A stretch of 64,000 nt of DNA, from the NCBI RefSeq assembly GCF_000512205.2, contig NZ_CP006644.1, positions 2,722,520-2,786,519 on the forward strand, given 5' to 3'. Origin of the DNA: Sphingomonas sanxanigenens DSM 19645 = NX02. Its GTDB lineage: Bacteria > Pseudomonadota > Alphaproteobacteria > Sphingomonadales > Sphingomonadaceae. Below, piece by piece: positions 8,927 to 17,218 of the stretch. Made by a program: the position numbers and the translations under genes. The first letter of the stretch is position 1, and each line of letters opens with the position of its first letter. The notes under the pieces were generated by a model. The model was not told the origin of the DNA. It ran no database searches and saw nothing but the letters and a program-made list of their open reading frames with translations.

Positions 8927-9174
8927 CGGCACGCGAAGTCTAGAGGGCTGGTGGACAAAGCGGAAGCGACCGATGGTACAACCCATTCGTGCGATGGGCT
9001 TGGGGCCTGCCTAGCGCCAAGCGCGCATGCGGGGCAAGCGCCGATGCGGAGCCCGGGCTCGGATCGTCGCAGCGGGTGGAGACTTTGCGCCTGCCGGCGG
9101 TTGAGGCCTTGGTTCGTCCCCCGGCACCGCTATCCTCCTTCGCGGTGCCTTCCCCTTTTGCCGGAGATTCGCCG

Positions 9175-10608
9175 ATGCAGCGCCATTTCGACCTGATCGT
9201 GATCGGCAGCGGCCCGGCAGGGCGCCGCGCCGCGATCCAGGCCGCGAAGCTCGGCAAGGCAGTCATCGTCATCGAGAAGGGCCGCCGCGTCGGCGGCGTC
9301 TCGGTCCACACCGGCACGATCCCGTCGAAGACGCTGCGCGAAACGGTGCTCAACCTTTCCGGCTATCGCGAGCGCGGCTTCTATGGCCGCTCCTACCGGG
9401 TGAAGCAGGATATCTCGGCGGCGGACCTGATGGCGCGGCTGCACAAGACGCTCGACCATGAGGTCGAGGTGCTGGAGCATCAGTTCAGCCGAAACGGCGT
9501 GCGCACCGCGCGCGGCGAGGCTCGCTTCGTCGATCCGCACCGGGTGGAGGTGACCAGCGACGATGGCAAGACCTGGCATTGCACCGGCGATCATATCCTG
9601 ATCGCCTGCGGCACCCGCCCCTTCCATCCGGACAACATCGCCTTCGACCATGAACTGATCTTCGATGGCGACGAGATCCTCGAAATCCCCAAGCTGCCAC
9701 GCAGCCTGACGGTGATCGGCGCGGGCGTGATCGGCGTGGAATATGCGACGATCTTCAGCGCGCTCGACGTCGCGGTGACGCTGATCGAGCCGCGCGATAC
9801 CTTCCTCGACTTCATCGACCGGGAATTGATCGAAGAGTTTACCCACGAACTGCGCGACCGCGGCGTGCGCCTGCGGCTGGGCGCCAAGGTGGAGGACGTG
9901 ACCGCCGAGGGGCATCACACCGTCTGCAGGCTGGCCGATGGCCGCCGCGTCGTCAGCGACGTGCTGCTGTTCGCTGCCGGCCGGGTCGGCGCGACCGACC
10001 GGCTGGGGCTCGACGCGATCGGGCTGGAGGCGGATCGGCGCGGGCGCATCTCGGTCGATCCGCAGACGATGCAGACCGACGTGCCGCACATCTACGCCGC
10101 GGGCGACGTGATCGGCTTTCCCAGCCTCGCCTCCACTTCGATGGAACAGGGCCGCCTCGCCGCCTGCCACGCCTTCGGCCTCGAACCGCCGCCGCCGCCC
10201 GAATTCTTCCCCTACGGCATCTATTCGGTGCCCGAAATCTCGACGATCGGCATGACCGAGGAGGAAGCAAAGCGCCGCGGCATTGCTTATGAGGTCGGCA
10301 TCGCCCGCATGCGCGAAACCTCCCGCGGCCACATCATGGGGCTCCACAGCGGGCTGATGAAGATGCTGTTCGCGATCGAGACGCGTGAATTGCTCGGCGT
10401 CCACATCATCGGCGAAGGCGCGACCGAACTGATCCATATCGGCCAGGCGGTGCTGAACCTGAAAGGGACGATCGACTTCTTCATCGACAACACGTTCAAC
10501 TATCCGACGCTGGCGGAAGCCTACAAGATCGCCAGCCTGGATGCGTGGAACCGGCTGCCCGCACCGCCACGGGCGTCGGACGTCGCAGCCAACGGCGCGT
10601 CGGCCTGA
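9175..10608 (+). CDS. sthA: Soluble pyridine nucleotide transhydrogenase SthA
   Basis: 477 residues. It is a FAD-dependent flavoprotein of the disulfide-reductase fold: IGSGPAGRRAA binds FAD, IGAGVIGVEYA binds NAD(P), and YAAGDVIGFP is the second FAD motif. In disulfide reductases the redox site is GGTCVNVGC. Here it is GGVSVHTGT, so Ser43 and Thr48 stand in for both cysteines. Lack of the dithiol is the hallmark of SthA, which swaps hydride between NADPH and NAD+. Start ATG 9175 follows CCGGAG at 9161-9166; a longer upstream frame has no family match. Zwf (26.7 kb) supplies NADPH in the same metabolic pool. Confidence 0.93.
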   Translation: MQRHFDLIVIGSGPAGRRAAIQAAKLGKAVIVIEKGRRVGGVSVHTGTIPSKTLRETVLNLSGYRERGFYGRSYRVKQDISAADLMARLHKTLDHEVEVLEHQFSRNGVRTARGEARFVDPHRVEVTSDDGKTWHCTGDHILIACGTRPFHPDNIAFDHELIFDGDEILEIPKLPRSLTVIGAGVIGVEYATIFSALDVAVTLIEPRDTFLDFIDRELIEEFTHELRDRGVRLRLGAKVEDVTAEGHHTVCRLADGRRVVSDVLLFAAGRVGATDRLGLDAIGLEADRRGRISVDPQTMQTDVPHIYAAGDVIGFPSLASTSMEQGRLAACHAFGLEPPPPPEFFPYGIYSVPEISTIGMTEEEAKRRGIAYEVGIARMRETSRGHIMGLHSGLMKMLFAIETRELLGVHIIGEGATELIHIGQAVLNLKGTIDFFIDNTFNYPTLAEAYKIASLDAWNRLPAPPRASDVAANGASA

Positions 10609-10717
10609 GCGCGCCGGATCAGCGGCGTGTCGATCTGAGCGCGCCGGATCAGCGGCGTGTCGATCTGAGCGCGCCGGATCAGCGGCGTGTCGATCTGAGC
10701 GCGCCGGATCAGCGGCG
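10606..10717. repeat. 30-bp direct tandem repeat, 3.7 copies
   Basis: Three perfect 30-base units start at 10606, 10636 and 10666, and a fourth is truncated after 22 bases at 10717. Each unit begins TGAGCGCGCCGGATCA. The first unit starts on the sthA TGA. The last contains the TCA that is the dipeptidase stop on the other strand. The array thus looks like expansion of the short spacer between two convergent stops. There are no spacers between units, so it is not CRISPR. Replication slippage would be a simple origin. Confidence 0.97.
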
Positions 10718-11680
10718 CGATGCGAGTTCGGTGAAACTCTTCGTCCCGATCGCGTAGCGGCGCCACGTCCTATAGTCGAAGTGCCACCATTCCTCCGGGT
10801 AAACCTCGAACCCCTCGGCGACCATCGCCTCGCGCAGCATGTCCCGCAGCGCGCGCTGCCGTGTCGTGCCGCCGACGAAGTTGGAATAGGATCGGCGAGA
10901 CGCCTCGTCATAACGGCTCGGCATCTCGACGACCTTGCCCGTCCTGAGGTCGTAGAGCGTGAGATCCACCGCGCAGCCGCGGTTGTGGCGGGAACCCTGT
11001 GCCGGATCGGCGACGAAGACATGGTCTTCGGGAGGAGTCGCTTCCCAGAACATCCATGTGACGAACCATGGCCGATAGGCATCGTGGATCATCAGCCCAT
11101 AACCCTTGGCGGCCAGCGCCTGTTGCGCGCGCCCGACCGCCGCGGCGGCGGGGCGCTGGAGAAACGCCGCCGCGCGCTCATAGAGCGGGATGCCCATGAA
11201 ATTTCTGGCGCCGGCATAGCGGATGTCGAGGCGGATGCGGCGATCGACGCCGGTGAGATCGACGAGATCGTCGGGCAGATGCGGGCCGGCCTCGACCGGC
11301 GGGGTCGCTGCCAGCGCGCGGCGGCGCAAAGCGACCGGATCGGCCTTCACCGCCCTGCGGGTCGCCGCTTCCGACTCCGCGCCGAAATCATGGAAGGCCA
11401 GCGTCCGTCCGTTCAGGCGCACCGCGCGCTTCGCCAGCACCAGTTCGCCCCCGCCCGCGATCACGTAAACGCCGTCGTCGATCCGCGTCAGCCGCGCCGC
11501 GGCATATCCGCCGCCATCCACGAACAAGGCACCGTCGCGCTCGAACAGGGTCAGCGGCGCGTTCTTCTCACCATATTGGCCGATGGCGCGCCATTCGGCG
11601 CGCGTCTGGGCGACGGCAACCGGCGCCATAGGACCGGCGGCTGCAGCGACGACCATCAGGAGCCCGAAGCGACTGCGCAT
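10709..11680 (-). CDS. D-alanyl-D-alanine dipeptidase (VanX/DdpX family), exported
   Basis: 323 residues from ATG 11680, which follows GGGAAAAGGG. A signal peptide (about 1-24, ending VAVAQ) and a roughly 110-residue N-terminal domain precede the peptidase M15D domain. Zinc ligands and catalytic residues are visible: SRHNRGCAVDL (His and Asp) and PEEWWHFDY (Glu, His). Also typical are IRYAGARNFMG and DAYRPWFV. Such enzymes hydrolyse D-Ala-D-Ala. In Gram-negatives they are thought to recycle peptidoglycan dipeptide rather than confer vancomycin resistance. No vanHA genes are nearby. The frame is open up to 11830 but that part overlaps tRNA-His. Confidence 0.9.
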   Translation of the reverse strand: MRSRFGLLMVVAAAAGPMAPVAVAQTRAEWRAIGQYGEKNAPLTLFERDGALFVDGGGYAAARLTRIDDGVYVIAGGGELVLAKRAVRLNGRTLAFHDFGAESEAATRRAVKADPVALRRRALAATPPVEAGPHLPDDLVDLTGVDRRIRLDIRYAGARNFMGIPLYERAAAFLQRPAAAAVGRAQQALAAKGYGLMIHDAYRPWFVTWMFWEATPPEDHVFVADPAQGSRHNRGCAVDLTLYDLRTGKVVEMPSRYDEASRRSYSNFVGGTTRQRALRDMLREAMVAEGFEVYPEEWWHFDYRTWRRYAIGTKSFTELASRR

Positions 11681-11787
11681 CCCTTTTCCCTGGCCCACGC
11701 CCACGATGTCGCAGGGCAACGCCGAATCGCTGCCCAGCCTCGCCGAATTCGGCAAGTCTTCCAACATATCTGGCAGCAGGGAAATGA

Positions 11788-11865
11788 TGGGGCGATCGAC
11801 GGGGATTGAACCCGCAACCTCCGGTACCACAAACCGGCGCTCTAACCAATTGAGCTACGATCGCC
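11788..11865 (-). tRNA. tRNA-His (anticodon GTG)
   Basis: Read on the minus strand, G-1 is followed by acceptor GCGATCG, then TAGCTC, anticodon stem-loop CCGGT-TTGTGGT-ACCGG with anticodon GTG, T arm GCGGG-TTCAATC-CCCGT, and acceptor CGATCGC. The base after the acceptor is C, able to pair with G-1 as in canonical tRNA-His. CCA is encoded at 11790-11788. All stems pair, with one G-T in the T arm. Confidence 0.97.
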
Positions 11866-11918
11866 ACGTTCGGCGGTGACGCCGAGCGCGGGCTCTTAGG
11901 CCCGAGCGCGGCGGCACG

Positions 11919-13796
11919 TCAAGCACCAACGCCGAACAAGTTTCGGATCGAACGGTCGAGAAGCAGCAATTGCCACAACAGCGGCGCATGATCGGCGGCG
12001 CCGGAGCGGTGCTGGTCCGCAAGCCACGCGATCGCGGCGGGCCGGAACCAGCCGGTTGCGGTCAGCGCTGGGTCGCGGACGAGCGCCGAAACCGCATCGG
12101 CCAGCGCGGCAGCCGGCCAGCGCGCGGGCTGCGGCACCGCGCCGGCGCGATCGGGCAGGTCGGCGGGGAGGTGCCGGTGCAGCGCCTTGCGCAGCATGCC
12201 GGCCGACCGCAGCCCGGCCGGCAGTTGGGCCGTGAACCGGACAATGTCCGGATCGAGCATGGGCGTGCGCAGTTCGACGCCGAACGCCATCCCCGCCCGA
12301 TCGAGGCGGGTCAGAACCTTGCCCGGTGCGGCAATCGCCAGATCGGCATGCTGGACGCGATCGAGCGGTTCGCGCGCAGCGGCGGCCCGCACCGCATCCT
12401 CATAGCGCTGCTCGGCGCGATGGCCCTGCAGCGCCGACGTCATGCCGGTGTCGTAGAGCGACGCCCGCTGCGCCGGCGGCGTCACCGCGACGGCCGCGGC
12501 ATAGAGCGTTGCCGGATCGGCGGCGATCGCGCGCAGCGTACCATCCGCGCCGAACCGCCGCGCGAGTCGCGAAGGCGCCGATTCCCCCGCACCGATTCGC
12601 CCCGCCTGCTCACGCCATCCGGCAGGCAGCAGCGCCCGCAGCCGGGCGAGCCGGGCATGATCGCGGTGGCGGGGCTCGGCGGCGATCAGCAGATCGAGCC
12701 CGTCGACGCCGAGCGCGAGCGTCATGCTGCCGCCGGCAGCCGCCGCCAGCTGAAGCGTGGCGGCAGCCGCGGGATCGGCGAAGGGTTCATCGAAGACCTG
12801 CGCCAGCAGGTCGGGCAGCGTCATCGGATCGGCCGGCACCGCGGCATCGACATGCCCCGTCGCGAAACGCTCGGCGACGAGGGCTATCGCCCGGCCGGCG
12901 CCGGACGAATCGCCGCTCCCGGCTGCGACCGTCGCCACCGCGCGCGGGCTTGCCGCCGCCATCAGCGCGACCAGCGCCGCCGTATCGGCACTGCCATCGA
13001 TCAGCGCGCCCGGCGGCGCATCCGCCTGCATCGCCCGTCGCACCGCGGCCTGCAGCCGTTCCGCCGCTTCGGCCTGGAGACCTGCGGCACGCCGTTCGCT
13101 GCGGTGGGTGAAGTCGAGGCTCCACCAGCGCCGCGCGTCGGGCACCGGCCGCCCCCGCGTCACCAGCAGGCAATGACCGGCGGCGAGTTTCTCGACGCCA
13201 TCGACCAGGCAGGCATCGTCGGGCACATGGCCGAGCGCCAGGAAATCCTCGATCGCGCGCGGATCGGGCCGCCGCCGCAGCAAGCGGTTGGCAAGCAGTC
13301 CCTTGAGCTCGGACGCGAAGGCCAGGCTGCCATCCGACAGCAGCGCATAGTGCAATGGTTTCGCGCCCATCCTGTCGCGCGCGAGGAACAGCCGCTGCCG
13401 CTCGGCATCGTGGATGGCGAAGGCGAAACTGCCCTCCAGCCGCGACAGGCAGGCCTCGCCCCAGCGTTGCCATGCGGCGAGGATCAGTGCGGCGCTGCCG
13501 GTGCCCGCCAGCGCATGGCCGGCGCCTTCAAGTTCGGCGCGCAGCGGAGCCTGATCGAGCAGTTCTCCGTCGCACACCACGCTCAGCCGCCCGGCGGGGT
13601 CGGTCAGCGGCTCGGCAGCTGCATCGGCGACACCGATGACCGAAAGCCTGCGGTGGCCGAGGCCGATCCCGCGCGCGGTCCACACGCCCGATCCATGCGG
13701 ACCGCGATGGCGCATCGCGTCGGTCATCGCCCGCACGCGATCGGGATCGACCGGCTTGGCCGTCTGGAGATGGAAGATGCCTGCGATACCGCTCAT
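11919..13796 (-). CDS. Asparagine-synthetase-like amidotransferase with both active sites degenerate
   Basis: 625 residues, the length of exosortase A-associated amidotransferases of the asparagine synthase (glutamine-hydrolysing) family. The N-terminal glutaminase fold is recognisable (MRHRGPHGSG, LGHRRLSVIG, FLARDRMGAKPLHY). However, the nucleophile Cys2 is Ser: the protein starts MSGIAG, not MCGIAG. The substrate motif NGEIYN reads DGELLD. In the synthetase domain the ATP PP-loop SGGxDS reads DGSADT (residues 267-272), and the later GDGGDE region reads VDGLDL. Neither glutamine hydrolysis nor adenylation is expected. It is last in an operon behind the ligase and decarboxylase, 99 bases after the latter, and the frame is intact over its whole length. 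Confidence 0.82.
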   Translation of the reverse strand: MSGIAGIFHLQTAKPVDPDRVRAMTDAMRHRGPHGSGVWTARGIGLGHRRLSVIGVADAAAEPLTDPAGRLSVVCDGELLDQAPLRAELEGAGHALAGTGSAALILAAWQRWGEACLSRLEGSFAFAIHDAERQRLFLARDRMGAKPLHYALLSDGSLAFASELKGLLANRLLRRRPDPRAIEDFLALGHVPDDACLVDGVEKLAAGHCLLVTRGRPVPDARRWWSLDFTHRSERRAAGLQAEAAERLQAAVRRAMQADAPPGALIDGSADTAALVALMAAASPRAVATVAAGSGDSSGAGRAIALVAERFATGHVDAAVPADPMTLPDLLAQVFDEPFADPAAAATLQLAAAAGGSMTLALGVDGLDLLIAAEPRHRDHARLARLRALLPAGWREQAGRIGAGESAPSRLARRFGADGTLRAIAADPATLYAAAVAVTPPAQRASLYDTGMTSALQGHRAEQRYEDAVRAAAAREPLDRVQHADLAIAAPGKVLTRLDRAGMAFGVELRTPMLDPDIVRFTAQLPAGLRSAGMLRKALHRHLPADLPDRAGAVPQPARWPAAALADAVSALVRDPALTATGWFRPAAIAWLADQHRSGAADHAPLLWQLLLLDRSIRNLFGVGA

Positions 13797-13895
13797 GGTC
13801 GCGCGCCCTATCGCCCGCCGGGGCGGCAGGGGGCAAGGGCGACCGACCCGCCGAACTCATCGGCGCGGCGCATCCGCCGCACCGTTGCGCGCCGA

Positions 13896-15131
13896 TCAGG
13901 CGCCCACGAGCATCTCGATCGCCGGCGGATGGCCGAGAAAGGCGGCGGGGCTCGCGCTCGCGCCATAGGCGCCGGCCATGAACAGGGCGACGACATCCCC
14001 CACGTCCGCGCGGGGCAGGCCGACCTGATCGCCGAGGCGGTCGAGCGGCGTGCACAGGCAGCCGACCACGCTCACCTCCTCCTCCACCGCCCGTCCGAAG
14101 CGGTTGGCGACCGCGATCGGATAGTTGCGCCGCACGACGGTGCCGAAATTGCCGCTCGCGGCAAGCTGGTGGTGCAGCCCGCCATCGGTGACGAGGAAGA
14201 CCTGCCCGTGGCTCGTCTTCCGGTCGACGATGCGGGTGAGATAGACCCCCGCCTCCCCCACCAGCCAGCGGCCGAGTTCGATTGCGAAGGCCGATTCGGC
14301 GAGGATGGGCGCGCGCGCCGCCAGCGTCTCGCCGAGCGCCGCGCCGACCTGCTCGACGGCGAGCGGCACGTCGCCGGGGAAATAGGCGATGCCGAAGCCG
14401 CCGCCGAGATTGACCAGCGGCGGCACCGCCCCCACCGCCTCGGCGATCGACGCCGCCAGCGCGACGGTTGCCGCCTGCGTCTCGGCGATGGCGGCGGCAT
14501 CGAGCGCCTGGCTGCCGGCGAAGATGTGCAGCCCCTGCCAGTCGGCGCCGGCCGCGATCAGGCGGCGGATCAGCGCCGGCACCTCGGCGGCGTCGATGCC
14601 GAACGGTTTGGCGCCGCCACCCATCCGCATGCCCGAGCCGCGCAGGTCGAAATCCGGATTGACCCGGACGGCGAGCCGCGGAACGCGCCCCAGACGATCG
14701 GCGATCATCAGCGCGCGATCCGCCTCCCCCGCCGATTCGAGGTTGAGAGTGGTGCCGGCGACGATCGCTGCCTCAAGCTCCCGGTCGCGCTTGCCCGGCC
14801 CTGCGAAGGAGATCCGCCCGGCGCCGATGCCGCTGTCGAGCGCGCGATGCAATTCGCCGGCGGACGCGACGTCGAGCCCGTCGACCAGTGCGGCCATCCA
14901 CGCCACCAGCGGCGGATAGGGATTGGCCTTGACCGCATAATGGATCGCAAGCTGCCCCGGCATCGCCGCGCGCAGCCGTGCCACGCGCGCCGCCAGCAAC
15001 GCCGCATCATAGACGAACAACGGCGTATCGCCGGCCGCCGCGATCAGCGCATCGACCCGCTCGCCGCCGATCCGCAGCATGAAGTCGTCGTCGGCCGCAT
15101 AGCCCAGCGGGATCGCACCGGCGGGCTTCAT
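13896..15131 (-). CDS. PLP-dependent decarboxylase, exosortase A-associated type
   Basis: 411 residues of the alanine-racemase-fold (group IV) decarboxylases that include LysA and ornithine decarboxylase. The PLP lysine is Lys68 in HYAVKANPYPPL. The glycine-rich phosphate loop VNLGGGFGI and the VVGCLCTPLD cysteine region are present. Homologues in exosortase A loci sit next to an AMP-forming ligase and an acyl carrier protein, as here, so the substrate may be an amino acid activated by that ligase; this is inference. It starts four bases inside the ligase stop (ATGA). LysA itself is an alternative, but the neighbours argue against it. Confidence 0.82.
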   Translation of the reverse strand: MKPAGAIPLGYAADDDFMLRIGGERVDALIAAAGDTPLFVYDAALLAARVARLRAAMPGQLAIHYAVKANPYPPLVAWMAALVDGLDVASAGELHRALDSGIGAGRISFAGPGKRDRELEAAIVAGTTLNLESAGEADRALMIADRLGRVPRLAVRVNPDFDLRGSGMRMGGGAKPFGIDAAEVPALIRRLIAAGADWQGLHIFAGSQALDAAAIAETQAATVALAASIAEAVGAVPPLVNLGGGFGIAYFPGDVPLAVEQVGAALGETLAARAPILAESAFAIELGRWLVGEAGVYLTRIVDRKTSHGQVFLVTDGGLHHQLAASGNFGTVVRRNYPIAVANRFGRAVEEEVSVVGCLCTPLDRLGDQVGLPRADVGDVVALFMAGAYGASASPAAFLGHPPAIEMLVGA

Positions 15132-16651
15132 CCGCCGATCTCGCGCTTCAGCCCCGCACGGTCGAGCTTGCCATTGGGATTGCGCGGCAGGGCGTCACGC
15201 CAGTGCAACCGGTGGGGCTGCATGAAGGCTGGCAGTTCGAGCTTGAGCGCGGTGCGCAACCGCTCCTCCGCCTTGTCCACTTTCAGCCGCTTGGCCGGGT
15301 TGACGACCAGGTGGATCGCCTGCCCCAACCGCTCGTCGGGCAGGCCGATGGCGACCGCCTCGCCCACGGCACCGCTGGCGACCGCCGCCTCCTCGATCTC
15401 GGTTGGGCTGATGCGGTTGCCGGCGCTCTTGATCATCTCGTCGTCACGCCCGACGAAATAGAGCAGCCCTTCCCCGTCGCGCACCACCGTGTCGCCGGAC
15501 CAGACCGCGGTGCCGCCGAAGGTGGACGCCGGCGGCGCCGGGCGGAAACGTTCGGCGCTGCGTTCGGGATCGTTCCAATAGCCCTTGGCAACCAGCGGGC
15601 CGGCATGGACCAGTTCGCCCGGTTCGTCGGCACGGGTCAGGCTGCCATCCGGCCGCACGACCAGAATTTCGGCGAAGGGAATCGCGTCGCCCATCGATTC
15701 GGGGTGGCTGTCGACCAGCGCGGGATCGAGATAGGTCGAGCGGAACGCCTCGGTCAGCCCGTACATCGGATAGAGATCGGCGGCAGGAAACGCCGCACGC
15801 AGCCGGCGGACGAGCGACGTGCCGAGCGCCCCGCCGCTGTTGGTCAACCGCCTGAGCTTCGCCGCGACCTCTGGCGGCCAGGCCGCCTCGACGAGTTGCA
15901 CCCAGAGCGGCGGTACGCCGGCGAGCGTCGTCGGCTCATGCGTCTCTACCGCGCGGATCACGTCGCGCGGCGTCAGATAGTCGAGCGGGATCGCGACCGC
16001 GCCCGCCGCCCACGTCGACAGCAGCTGGTTCTGGCCATAGTCGAAACTCAGCGGCAGCACGCACAGCGTGCGGTCCTCCGGCGCGAGGTGCAGGTAGTCT
16101 GCAACCGCGATCGCCCCCAGCCACAGATTGGCGTGGCTCAGCATCACCCCCTTGGGCCGCCCGGTCGAGCCGGATGTGTAGAGGATCGCCGCGAGCCGTT
16201 CGGGATCGCCATCGGAGGGCGGCAGCCGCCCGGGGTTGCCGGGCAGCACATCATCGGCCTGGTTTTCGGTCAGCAGCGCGCAACCGGCCGGCACGTCGCC
16301 GTCTTCGAGCGTCGTCGCGCGCGCATCGCCGGCGATCAGCATCCGTGCGCCGCTGTCCGCCAGGATATGCGCGACCTGCGCATGCTTGAGCAGCGGGTTG
16401 ACGGGCACGTGGATCAGGCCGGCCCGCGCCGCCGCCAGCGGCATCACGCAGGCCAGGCGCGTCTTGGCCAGCCAGCTCGCCACCCGGTCACCCGGCTCCA
16501 GACCCTGCGCCAGCAGGCCCGCGGCGACATGACCCGTGAGCGCATCGAGCGCGGCATAATCGAGCGTGCCGAAGCGGCCGATCAGCGCCGGCGCATCGGG
16601 CGCACCACGAAGGGCCAAGCGATCGAGCGTCTGCGCCGCGGCATTCAGCAT
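15128..16651 (-). CDS. AMP-forming acyl-CoA/acyl-ACP ligase, exosortase A-associated type
   Basis: 507 residues of the ANL superfamily. ATP-binding motif YTSGSTGRPKGVMLSH, the YGLTE motif as YPMYGLTEAF, the hinge-region GRDDEMIKSAGNRISPTEIEE and catalytic lysine Lys495 in PNGKLDRAGL are all intact. It should adenylate a carboxylate and pass it to CoA or, given the divergent acyl carrier protein gene, to that carrier. First gene of a three-gene minus-strand operon with the decarboxylase and the degenerate amidotransferase. The 216-base spacer to the carrier gene should contain both promoters. Confidence 0.85.
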   Translation of the reverse strand: MLNAAAQTLDRLALRGAPDAPALIGRFGTLDYAALDALTGHVAAGLLAQGLEPGDRVASWLAKTRLACVMPLAAARAGLIHVPVNPLLKHAQVAHILADSGARMLIAGDARATTLEDGDVPAGCALLTENQADDVLPGNPGRLPPSDGDPERLAAILYTSGSTGRPKGVMLSHANLWLGAIAVADYLHLAPEDRTLCVLPLSFDYGQNQLLSTWAAGAVAIPLDYLTPRDVIRAVETHEPTTLAGVPPLWVQLVEAAWPPEVAAKLRRLTNSGGALGTSLVRRLRAAFPAADLYPMYGLTEAFRSTYLDPALVDSHPESMGDAIPFAEILVVRPDGSLTRADEPGELVHAGPLVAKGYWNDPERSAERFRPAPPASTFGGTAVWSGDTVVRDGEGLLYFVGRDDEMIKSAGNRISPTEIEEAAVASGAVGEAVAIGLPDERLGQAIHLVVNPAKRLKVDKAEERLRTALKLELPAFMQPHRLHWRDALPRNPNGKLDRAGLKREIGG

Positions 16652-16867
16652 GGCATGGGGATCCGGGGAAGACTGGGCATCTGACCGGAGTCGATAGCGG
16701 TTAAGGCGGCGGCGGGGAATATCGGCGCACCTGCCGCCGCCGTCCGATCGTCGCAGCGTTGCCGGTGAGGCACAGTGCGGGGACGGATGGGGCCGATGCT
16801 TGTCCTGCCTGCGCCCGTCGACTAAGCGGCCCGCGCATGAAGAAATAATGACAGTCGAGGGAAGCAG

Positions 16868-17143
16868 GTGATCGCTGGGGACGATGCAGAGCTGATCGAA
16901 CGGACCGTACGTGCGGTGCTGCAGGATGTGCTGGGGCTGGACGATGCCCGCACGCGGGCGCTCGACGCCGATTCGGGGTTGTTCGGGGCCATGCCCGAAC
17001 TGGATTCGATGACCGTCGCCGGTCTGCTGACCGAGATCGAGGATCGGCTCGGCATCATCATCGACGATGACGAGGTGGACGGCGAGATGCTGGAGACGTT
17101 CGGCAGCCTCGTCCGCTTCGCGCGCGGCAAGGCCGAGCGTTAA
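16868..17143 (+). CDS. Acyl carrier protein, phosphopantetheine-dependent
   Basis: 91 residues, acidic, with a GTG start preceded by GAGGGAAG. The attachment serine is Ser47 in ELDSMTV, followed by a helix III-like acidic stretch (IIIDDDEVDGEML), the normal plan of an ACP or PCP. It is not the fatty-acid AcpP, which would be next to fab genes. Its divergence from an ANL ligase and PLP decarboxylase suggests a dedicated carrier for an activated acyl or aminoacyl group. Confidence 0.87.
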   Translation: MIAGDDAELIERTVRAVLQDVLGLDDARTRALDADSGLFGAMPELDSMTVAGLLTEIEDRLGIIIDDDEVDGEMLETFGSLVRFARGKAER

Positions 17144-17158
17144 GGACGGTAAACGTTC

Positions 17159-17193
17159 GATCGGCCGGCGTGCTCGCTGCCCGCCGGCCGATC
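17159..17193. terminator. Hairpin between convergent ACP and trxB
   Basis: GATCGGCCGGCG (17159-17170) pairs perfectly with CGCCGGCCGATC (17182-17193) around an 11-base loop. It lies between two convergent stops. No long T tract follows on either side, so efficiency is uncertain. Confidence 0.6.
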
Positions 17194-17218
17194 CTTGCCG
17201 ATACCGACCCGTTCCGAT

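Noticed and set aside
9175-10608. Calling this gene dihydrolipoamide dehydrogenase or mercuric reductase
   Set aside because: Both redox cysteines are replaced (Ser43, Thr48), so only SthA-type transhydrogenase is consistent.
10606-10717. CRISPR array from the 30-bp repeats
   Set aside because: Units are contiguous without spacers, only 3.7 copies, and no cas genes are nearby.
10709-11830. Extended start of the dipeptidase at 11830
   Set aside because: The extension covers tRNA-His and lacks the signal peptide start; ATG 11680 has a ribosome-binding site and a proper signal peptide.
11970-15461. Plus-strand open frame of 1163 codons antisense to the amidotransferase and decarboxylase genes
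   Set aside because: High-GC shadow of real minus-strand genes; its protein is Arg/Gly-rich low-complexity text with no family motif, and the minus-strand genes have intact motifs.
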